A model generated the notes under the pieces. That model ran no database searches. It was not told the DNA's origin and worked only from the letters and a program-made list of their open reading frames with translations. A stretch of DNA of 9,058 bases from Saprospiraceae bacterium (GTDB taxonomy: Bacteria; Bacteroidota; Bacteroidia; Chitinophagales; Saprospiraceae). Positions 1-5,366 of the stretch are shown here, one piece after another; positions within the stretch are counted from its first letter, which is position 1; the number at the start of each line of letters is the position of its first letter. The DNA lies in contig JAEUUM010000542.1 of the NCBI GenBank assembly GCA_016787375.1, forward strand, positions 1 to 9,058. Reading direction: 5' to 3'. A program made the position numbers and the translations under genes.

Positions 1-860
1 CCACTATTAAGATAATTGTTAACAATCGTTCCGGTGTAGTCTTGTTCGAAGGATACAGTTCTGGCACTCAAGGAAGAAACAATAAATTCATATTGGTATG
101 ATGTATCGTTTTTTGAATAGTATAGAGTAATTTTTGAATTAAGATCAAGTGGATTAAATGCAAGCATACCTGCATTTTCAGTACTTGCACTGATTTTAAT
201 CCCTTTAAATCTGCTTAAGAAGTTGTCGTTTGTTTTAAATATTGAATCTGGTGCTGTCATTAGCTCCTGTCCTATTGCATCGTCGAGTTTTATTCTCAGT
301 TGATTTGACAATATTGTATCCCTGACGCTGCCCGGATAATCAGTAAATTGAATCTTTTTTGTTGGGTCAGGAATAAATGTTTTACTCCCAATAGAAATAG
401 GATCTGAAGCAAATGTTTTATCCGATTGATAAGATAGTGTAGCAGTCATTGGTTCGCTTAATCTGTACACATTTAGTTGGGTTTCTTTTTTATAGTCACC
501 ATAAACCCTGACCGTGTCATAAACCAGACCTAAAATAAGACTATCGAACTTTGCTCCCGAAAAATCAGGAATATTAAGATTACCGAGACGATACTGCAAA
601 TAAATACTTGCTGTTGCGGTACCAAAATGTTGGTCTTTATATTTACCTACCAAAAATCCGTCAAGGATCTTTACTGATGGATCATAAACCAGGAATGTGT
701 CTTGTTTAATGGTAGTGGTATAGAGCGTTGTAGTATCTGTGTAACCTAATCCAACCTGATCTTGCTTTAACAAATCTGTTCCTATAAAAAGCGGATCGTT
801 GCACGAAGCAAAGAGCAGTGCCACAACAGAAACAAGAACCCAATAAGCGCCTAGCCTCAT
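1..860 (-). CDS. DUF4270 family lipoprotein, partial (3' end beyond window)
   Basis: The frame is open from the ATG at 860 to the left edge, giving 286 codons without a stop; the C-terminus is outside the window. The N-terminus is a lipoprotein signal: a hydrophobic stretch at residues 7-18, then F-A-S-C with the candidate lipidated Cys at 20. After it come the features I recognise from DUF4270 proteins of Bacteroidota: 'GTDLL' near the mature N-terminus, a run rich in D-T-T with alternating beta character, and 'VGKYKDQHFGTATASIYLQY' (about residues 71-90), matching the family's 'G.Y.D..FG.t.a..y.q' pattern. Members are envelope-anchored proteins of unknown function. The gene starts 26 nt after the stop of the glycogen-synthase-like gene and no separate promoter is visible, so the two are probably co-transcribed. 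The family call is by pattern recognition; the lipoprotein call is the firmer part. Confidence 0.8.
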   Translation of the reverse strand, partial: MRLGAYWVLVSVVALLFASCNDPLFIGTDLLKQDQVGLGYTDTTTLYTTTIKQDTFLVYDPSVKILDGFLVGKYKDQHFGTATASIYLQYRLGNLNIPDFSGAKFDSLILGLVYDTVRVYGDYKKETQLNVYRLSEPMTATLSYQSDKTFASDPISIGSKTFIPDPTKKIQFTDYPGSVRDTILSNQLRIKLDDAIGQELMTAPDSIFKTNDNFLSRFKGIKISASTENAGMLAFNPLDLNSKITLYYSKNDTSYQYEFIVSSLSARTVSFEQDYTGTIVNNYLNS

Positions 861-886
861 GAAGAATATTTAAAAAATTAATAAAT

Positions 887-1705
887 TTAGGTTGTAATGA
901 TTTGTGCAAGCAGATTTTTATAAAATTCAGCGTGTTGTGCAAGATATTCATCGCCTGCGTATTCTAAAAGTGGCTTTCCACTTTCATCCATTTCATTCTG
1001 AACGTCTTGAGAAAGATCTTCGCTGCCTTTTACAAGTGCATCAGCAAAATGTATAGCACCTCTGTCTATTAGCATTTTGTCATCTTTGTAGTAAGCATCT
1101 AAATCCTCCTTCTCAATATTTGTAATCAGAGCCTTGGTTTTGAATGTTTCTGCTAAATAATTGTCCATTTCATGCTTGTAGGCAGTATAAACAACAGTTG
1201 TGTTGCTGAATACCGGGTCACTCTTGTAACCTTGCTTTATGAATGCAGGTACAAGCGATGTCATCCATCCGTGGCAATGAATTATGTCCGGCGGCCACCC
1301 AAATTTACGTACGGTTTCTATCACACCTTTGCAGAAAAACACCATTCTATCGGTATTGTCTTCGTAAACATTTCCATCTTCATCGTTGAACAAGCTTTTT
1401 CTCTTGAAAAACTCATCGTTATCGAGAAAATAAACCTGAAGTCTAGCACCCGGAAGGGAAGCGACCTTAATAATAAGAGGATAGTCATCGTCATCAACAA
1501 TGATATTCATGCCTGACAATCTGACAACTTCATGTAATCTGTGTCTTCTTTCGTTGATTGAGCCGAACCGAGGCATTAGAATTCTAATCTCAAATCCTTT
1601 GTCGTTTAAATAAAGAGGGAGTTTTCCTGCCAGTTCTGAAATTATGGTATCTTCGGTATATGGGTTTAGTTCCTGGGTTACAATTAATAATCGCTTTTTA
1701 CTCAT
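887..1705 (-). CDS. Glycogen/starch synthase-like protein, GT5 N-terminal domain only
   Basis: This 272-residue protein resembles the N-terminal Rossmann domain of GT5 glycogen synthases (GlgA), which are usually about 480 residues with two domains. Matching parts are 'RLLIVTQELNPY' (5-16), 'FEIRILMPRFGSIN' (38-51), 'VYFLDNDEFF' (91-100), 'TDRMVFFCKGVIE' (118-130, the GlgA 'ERF.FF..A.LE' segment) and 'PDIIHCHGWMTSLVPAF' (139-155). The ADP-glucose/glycogen-binding 'KTGGLADV' loop expected near residue 17 is replaced by 'TEDTIISELAGKLP', and 'HDW' reads 'HGW'. The C-terminal GT-B domain that binds the nucleotide sugar is absent: a stop follows residue 272 and the next gene starts in a different context. 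Short proteins of this kind beside panC are, from memory, common in Bacteroidota, so this is probably an intact lineage-specific protein and not a fragment. Normal glycogen synthase activity is doubtful. A likely promoter lies at 1746-1778. Confidence 0.85.
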   Translation of the reverse strand: MSKKRLLIVTQELNPYTEDTIISELAGKLPLYLNDKGFEIRILMPRFGSINERRHRLHEVVRLSGMNIIVDDDDYPLIIKVASLPGARLQVYFLDNDEFFKRKSLFNDEDGNVYEDNTDRMVFFCKGVIETVRKFGWPPDIIHCHGWMTSLVPAFIKQGYKSDPVFSNTTVVYTAYKHEMDNYLAETFKTKALITNIEKEDLDAYYKDDKMLIDRGAIHFADALVKGSEDLSQDVQNEMDESGKPLLEYAGDEYLAQHAEFYKNLLAQIITT

Positions 1706-1745
1706 TGAATGTAGTTCTGTGAATATCGTAAATTAATAAAGATTG

Positions 1746-1778
1746 CAAAAATACAAATAATAACGCAGTTTTTTCAAT
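1746..1778 (-). promoter_or_regulatory. Candidate promoter for the glycogen-synthase-like/DUF4270 pair
   Basis: On the minus strand, TATTTTTG (1753-1746) matches the Bacteroidota -7 consensus TAnnTTTG exactly. About 21 nt upstream sits ATTG (1778-1775), a partial match to the -33 TTTG. Transcription would begin near 1740, leaving a leader of roughly 35 nt before the ATG at 1705. The surrounding DNA is AT-rich, so chance matches are possible. Confidence 0.45.
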
Positions 1779-1796
1779 ATTGCGTCTTAATTGAGC

Positions 1797-1804
1797 AATT
1801 TTTG
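1797..1804 (+). promoter_or_regulatory. Weak candidate -7 box for panC
   Basis: AATTTTTG matches five of the six fixed positions of TAnnTTTG and would give a start near 1811, about 34 nt ahead of the panC ATG. No good TTTG lies at the expected upstream distance. An alternative, TATATTTA at 1817-1824, also matches five of six fixed positions but is very close to the start codon. The panC promoter must lie in or near this divergent region, but its exact position is uncertain. Confidence 0.22.
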
Positions 1805-1844
1805 TACCTGGAAAGCTATATTTAATCTTTTTTAAAATTATTCT

Positions 1845-2699
1845 ATGTTAATAGTTAAGCAAATTACCGACTTACAAAAAATAATTTCCAACCAAAAAAA
1901 AACCGGGTTGGTCGGCTTTGTTCCAACCATGGGCGCTCTTCATGCCGGCCATATTTCTTTGATCAAAAAATCAAAATCAACATGCTCTTATACCGTTTGC
2001 TCGATATTTGTGAACCCTACACAATTTAACGACCCAAATGACTTGCTAAAATATCCAAAACCAATTGAACTTGATATCAAATTGCTTGAAGCATCGGGAT
2101 GTGATTTATTGTTTTTACCTGATGTATCAGAAGTTTATCCGGAAGGCAGTACCAAGAAGCGCAATTTTGACTTTGGCAATATTGATAAGGTCATGGAGGG
2201 ATTTTTCAGACCAGGGCATTTTGATGGAATGGCACAGGTAGTCGACAGGTTACTTGATATAGTGCAACCCGACAAATTATTTATGGGTCAAAAAGATTTT
2301 CAACAATTGACAATCGTCAGGGCCATGTTGAAAATAACTTCGCGACAAACTGAACTTGTTATTTGTCCAACTTTAAGGGAAAGTGATGGTTTAGCCATGA
2401 GCAGCAGGAACGTCCGTCTGACAAAAGAATTGAGATTACAAGCTTCCATTATTTACAAGACCCTGACATGGGCAAAGAGGAATGCCAGACATAAAAAATT
2501 TGATGCTCTTTGTGAAAAAGCATATAACAAATTAAGTTTACCTTTTTTCAAACCTGAATATTTTGAGTTGGTTGATGGATTTACATTGGAACGACTTAAC
2601 AATTATGATGATTCAAATTTTATCATTGCGTGTGTGGCATGTTGGGTAGGAGAAGTTAGGCTAATTGATAACATTATCATCAAAAACGAGAAAGTATAG
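1845..2699 (+). CDS. panC: Pantoate--beta-alanine ligase (pantothenate synthetase)
   Basis: PanC condenses D-pantoate and beta-alanine with ATP to give pantothenate, the precursor of coenzyme A, through a pantoyl-adenylate; it is cytoplasmic. The 284-residue length is typical. Diagnostic motifs are in order: 'PTMGALHAGH' (27-36) with the HxGH nucleotide-binding pair His33/His36; 'FVNPTQF' (55-61); 'MEGFFRPGHFDGM' (117-129); 'QPDKLFMGQKDFQQL' (141-155) with Lys150-Asp151; and 'RESDGLAMSSRNVRL' (178-192), the KMSKS-like region. The ATG follows an A/T-rich leader with no Shine-Dalgarno sequence, usual for this phylum. It is divergent from the glycogen-synthase-like gene. No panB or panD is in the window. 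rnhB follows 58 nt later on the same strand. Nothing in the sequence suggests loss of function. Confidence 0.97.
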   Translation: MLIVKQITDLQKIISNQKKTGLVGFVPTMGALHAGHISLIKKSKSTCSYTVCSIFVNPTQFNDPNDLLKYPKPIELDIKLLEASGCDLLFLPDVSEVYPEGSTKKRNFDFGNIDKVMEGFFRPGHFDGMAQVVDRLLDIVQPDKLFMGQKDFQQLTIVRAMLKITSRQTELVICPTLRESDGLAMSSRNVRLTKELRLQASIIYKTLTWAKRNARHKKFDALCEKAYNKLSLPFFKPEYFELVDGFTLERLNNYDDSNFIIACVACWVGEVRLIDNIIIKNEKV

Positions 2700-2702
2700 T
2701 AT

Positions 2703-2755
2703 TTAATGCTTAACTCAAATATCAATCATGTCATCACATTGACTTTAAGCATTAA
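2703..2755 (+). repeat. Perfect 11-bp inverted repeat between panC and rnhB
   Basis: TTAATGCTTAA (2703-2713) and TTAAGCATTAA (2745-2755) are exact reverse complements, separated by 31 nt. The right arm ends two bases before the rnhB ATG at 2758. In RNA the arms could form an AT-rich stem touching the start codon; in DNA they could be a spaced operator. There is no T-run after it, so it does not look like an intrinsic terminator. Inside the loop an ATG at 2728 opens a four-codon frame (MSSH, stop 2740-2742) in phase with rnhB, and 'AATCATG' occurs at both this ATG and the rnhB ATG. Confidence 0.6.
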
Positions 2756-2757
2756 TC

Positions 2758-3360
2758 ATGTTGAAGGCATTTCATAAGGAAGGTATTTTTGAAGCCGGAG
2801 TAGACGAAGCTGGTCGTGGATGTTTGGCGGGTCCTGTTGTTGCGGCGGCGGTGATATTATCCCCGGATTTCTACCACCCTCTATTAAATGATTCAAAAAA
2901 AGTTTCTGAAAAAGATAGGTACATCCTGAGACCCATCATCGAAGAATCCGCTATTTCTTGGGCTGTTGCAGAGGTCTGTCCTGCCAGAATTGATGAAATC
3001 AATATTCTAAATGCATCTTTTGAAGCCATGAACATTGCAGTAATGAGTCTTTCAATAGCTCCTGAATTATTGTTAATAGACGGTAACAGGTTTAAAAATA
3101 AAACGGATTTTCATCATGAATGCATAATCAAAGGTGATGGCATTTATTCTTCAATAGCCGCTGCCTCAATATTGGCAAAAACATACCGTGACGATCTCAT
3201 GTTGCAGCTTCACGAATCGCATCACCAATATGCTTGGCATAAAAACAAAGGTTACCCTACCAAGGAGCACCGCATAGCAATTGAATTGTTTGGTGCAACC
3301 ACCCACCACAGAAAAACATTTCGACTATTGGCAAATTCAGATCAGCTTGATTTATTTTGA
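2758..3360 (+). CDS. rnhB: Ribonuclease HII
   Basis: RNase HII cuts RNA-DNA hybrids 5' of ribonucleotides embedded in DNA, starting ribonucleotide excision repair. The 200-residue length is normal for the short bacterial form. Visible motifs: 'GVDEAGRGCLAGPVVAAAVI' (14-33) carrying catalytic Asp16 and Glu17 and the GRG substrate-sensing loop; 'NDSKKVSEKDR' (44-54); 'LLIDGN' (105-110) with Asp108; 'KGDG' (125-128) with Asp127; 'SIAAASILAKTYRD' (132-145); and 'HKNKGYPTKEH' (161-171). All four metal-binding carboxylates are therefore present. The ATG at 2758 places 'DEAGRG' at the usual distance from the N-terminus; an in-phase ATG at 2728 is followed by a stop and cannot be the start. It probably shares a transcript with panC. 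It converges on the AI-2E family gene with 26 nt between stops. Confidence 0.97.
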   Translation: MLKAFHKEGIFEAGVDEAGRGCLAGPVVAAAVILSPDFYHPLLNDSKKVSEKDRYILRPIIEESAISWAVAEVCPARIDEINILNASFEAMNIAVMSLSIAPELLLIDGNRFKNKTDFHHECIIKGDGIYSSIAAASILAKTYRDDLMLQLHESHHQYAWHKNKGYPTKEHRIAIELFGATTHHRKTFRLLANSDQLDLF

Positions 3361-3386
3361 AGCCAATTTTTTTTCGTTGTACCCGT

Positions 3387-4424
3387 CTATTTATCTTCGC
3401 CGAACAATATTGAAATGACATTTTTCTCTTTAGCATGGTCAGCTATTAGCTTTAGAATAGCCGCAAAAGGAATGAAGAGTATCATTCCGGCACCTCCCCA
3501 TATAAGCCCCCCCAAGAGAATCATGGATAATGTAACCATAGCATTGACATTTAATCTGCTGCTGACTGCAAAAGGAAATATGATGTTTGCCTCGATATAC
3601 TGAACAAATGCAAATAAAATAACCACCGCAATCGGATACCATGGGTTTTCGTACGTAATCCAAGCAACTGTAATGGGCAAAGTTGAGGCAATAAGAATAC
3701 CGACATAAGGGATAAAAGTCATAATGGCTACCAGAAATCCGTAAACTATGGCATCTGGACTACCCAAAATTAATAAACCAATACTGTTAAGAACTCCAAC
3801 GGCAAAATATACCACCAACATCCCCTTTATAAAATTGTAATATGTTTCAATTGTCTCTTTTATTATTTCTAGAATGGTATCCTCGCTGATAGAAGAAAAG
3901 ACAGAGTAAATCGCCCTCACGAGCATTCTGCGATAGTAAAGCATCAAGGCAGCGAAAACAGGAATCATAATGATTAGAACCAGACCAATTGACGATTCGT
4001 AGAGTATATTTCTTAACAACGGAAGCAGCATTTCAGGTAATTTTTGCAAGGCATTGCTTAACCAAAGTCTTTGTTGCTCCGAACTTATTTGCAAATCAGA
4101 AATAAAATATTTACTCAGTTGATCAAGTAGCAAAACTAATTTGGCTTCCAACAAAGGCCATTTTAAGGTAAATGCTGCCAATAGTTTGATGAAGAGTATA
4201 ACCAATCCTATAAAAAAAACAAATATTAATCCAATACTTATAGCAATTGCCGCTACCCTATGTACACCCCTTTTTTCAAGCCATCTGTTGAAGGGATACA
4301 AAATGCAAGCAATTAGCAGCGCAAAACTCAGGGGCATAAATAATGGTTTACCAAAATACATTATGATGCCAACAAGCAAAATAAGCATTAACACCTGATT
4401 CGTTTTAGCTAAGTATGCATTCAT
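3387..4424 (-). CDS. AI-2E family transporter (PF01594-type membrane protein)
   Basis: This 345-residue polytopic membrane protein has the layout of the AI-2E (UPF0118) family: hydrophobic segments at about 10-24, 28-45, 56-84, 145-163, 200-222, 226-255, 264-283 and 295-326, with an extracytoplasmic or amphipathic stretch at about 86-140. Family landmarks are 'FIPYVGILIASTLP' (237-250) and a C-terminal block with 'QYIEANIIFPF' (275-285) and 'LLGGLIWGGAGMILFIP' (303-319). Family members have been linked to autoinducer-2 export, Na+/H+ antiport and other export; the sequence does not tell which, and I see no quorum-sensing gene nearby. The gene lies 41 nt after the suhB-like stop on the same strand, with no obvious promoter in the gap, so it is probably the last gene of an asmA-like/suhB-like/AI-2E cluster. 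Confidence 0.9.
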   Translation of the reverse strand: MNAYLAKTNQVLMLILLVGIIMYFGKPLFMPLSFALLIACILYPFNRWLEKRGVHRVAAIAISIGLIFVFFIGLVILFIKLLAAFTLKWPLLEAKLVLLLDQLSKYFISDLQISSEQQRLWLSNALQKLPEMLLPLLRNILYESSIGLVLIIMIPVFAALMLYYRRMLVRAIYSVFSSISEDTILEIIKETIETYYNFIKGMLVVYFAVGVLNSIGLLILGSPDAIVYGFLVAIMTFIPYVGILIASTLPITVAWITYENPWYPIAVVILFAFVQYIEANIIFPFAVSSRLNVNAMVTLSMILLGGLIWGGAGMILFIPFAAILKLIADHAKEKNVISILFGEDK

Positions 4425-4465
4425 TTGTTAAAATGTTTAATTGATTTTACCTTTAATTCAGTGCA

Positions 4466-5275
4466 CTAATCATACTTTTCAAATTCAGGTTTTATAACCT
4501 CCAACACCTTTGGGTACACTAATTTGTTACAAGCAATTACCGAACCATTATCAAGAAAACGGTTTTGACCCTTTAGGTCAGTAACCACACCGCCTGCTTC
4601 TGTTACCAATAAAACTCCCGCGGCCATATCCCATTTCTGAAGACTATACTCAAAATAAAAATCGAATCGCCCACAAGCCACATAGGCAAGATCTAAAGCA
4701 GCAGACCCAATTCGCCTTACTCCTCTGGTTTTACGCATAAAATAGTTGAAGCACCTCAAATATGATTCCATCCAATCAAAATTATAATACGGAAAACCGG
4801 TTGCTACCAAACACTGACTAAGATCCGAATTATCGCTTACCCGAATTGGAGCACCATTCATAAATGCTCCACCACCTTTCCATGCATAAAAAATATCATT
4901 ATGAACAACATCAAGTACAACACCCACAACCATTTGATTTTCATGCATTAAACCTACACTGATGGCGAAAAATGGCAGCTGATGAAGAAAATTAGTGGTT
5001 CCATCCAAAGGGTCGATGATCCATTTGTATGCTGCATCCGGATTTTGTGTCTCCGATTCCTCAGCAATGATTCCAGCTTCAGGGACAATTTGTAATAATT
5101 TACTGATCAAGCTTTCTTCGGCAGTTTTATCAACATGACTTACCAGGCTATTCAATGATTTGTGATCTATTTGGTCTGCACTGACCTGACCTATTTGCTC
5201 TCTTATATATTCCGCAACTTGCTCCACAACTTTGCAAGTTGTAAAACATATTTTCTCAAGACTTTTTTCTCTCAT
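4466..5275 (-). CDS. suhB: Inositol monophosphatase family protein (SuhB-type)
   Basis: Mg2+-dependent phosphatase of the inositol monophosphatase superfamily, 269 residues, the usual length. Metal-binding motifs are complete: 'IIAEES' (69-74) with Glu72, equivalent to the catalytic Glu of the GEES motif; 'WIIDPLDGTTNFLH' (85-98) with Asp88 and Asp91; and 'KWDMAAGVLLVTEAGG' (214-229) with Asp216. 'SHVDKTAE' (46-53) fits the 'T..D..AE' region. The substrate could be inositol-1-phosphate or a related sugar or nucleotide phosphate (CysQ- or FBPase-like activities exist in the superfamily), so the symbol is by closest resemblance. An in-frame TAG at 5293-5291 limits upstream extension, supporting the ATG at 5275. 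An AGGAG lies about 28 nt before that ATG, too far for a standard ribosome-binding site. The 91-nt gap to the upstream AsmA-like gene holds a small inverted repeat. Confidence 0.92.
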   Translation of the reverse strand: MREKSLEKICFTTCKVVEQVAEYIREQIGQVSADQIDHKSLNSLVSHVDKTAEESLISKLLQIVPEAGIIAEESETQNPDAAYKWIIDPLDGTTNFLHQLPFFAISVGLMHENQMVVGVVLDVVHNDIFYAWKGGGAFMNGAPIRVSDNSDLSQCLVATGFPYYNFDWMESYLRCFNYFMRKTRGVRRIGSAALDLAYVACGRFDFYFEYSLQKWDMAAGVLLVTEAGGVVTDLKGQNRFLDNGSVIACNKLVYPKVLEVIKPEFEKYD

Positions 5276-5328
5276 TTGGTAAAAATAAGGCTATTCAATT
5301 TATTCTCCTTGAAACAATCAGCACAAAT

Positions 5329-5356
5329 AACAGCTAAAGAATTTAACAAAGCTGTT
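5329..5356 (-). repeat. 7-bp inverted repeat between the AsmA-like and suhB-like genes
   Basis: AACAGCT (5329-5335) and AGCTGTT (5350-5356) are exact reverse complements with a 14-nt spacer. On the minus strand, the direction of the flanking genes, the 3' arm is followed by ATTTGTG, not a T-run, so termination is not convincing; the T-rich side faces the plus strand, where there is no upstream gene. At most it is a weak attenuating or stabilising hairpin between the two cistrons. Confidence 0.3.
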
Positions 5357-5366
5357 TTTACTTTTA

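Noticed and set aside
706..951. Minus-strand 81-codon open frame spanning the DUF4270 start
   Set aside because: It overlaps the well-supported lipoprotein start in another frame and the end of the upstream gene, and its translation is not protein-like.
1172..1516. Plus-strand 114-codon open frame
   Set aside because: It lies wholly antisense to the glycogen-synthase-like gene, which has clear family motifs; its translation shows no domain, signal or plausible start context.
1763..1800. Short dyads ACGCA/TGCGT and AATTG-AG-CAATT in the divergent region upstream of panC
   Set aside because: Arms of five bases in AT-rich DNA are expected by chance and do not align with a convincing promoter.
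3361..3386. Shared bidirectional terminator between the convergent rnhB and AI-2E genes
   Set aside because: There is an eight-T run at 3366-3373, but only a trivial GCTT/AAGC pairing before it; no stable hairpin is visible.
5304..5310. AAGGAGA as ribosome-binding site of the suhB-like gene
   Set aside because: It lies about 28 nt before the ATG, and no in-frame start occurs at a suitable distance because a TAG lies in frame at 5293-5291.
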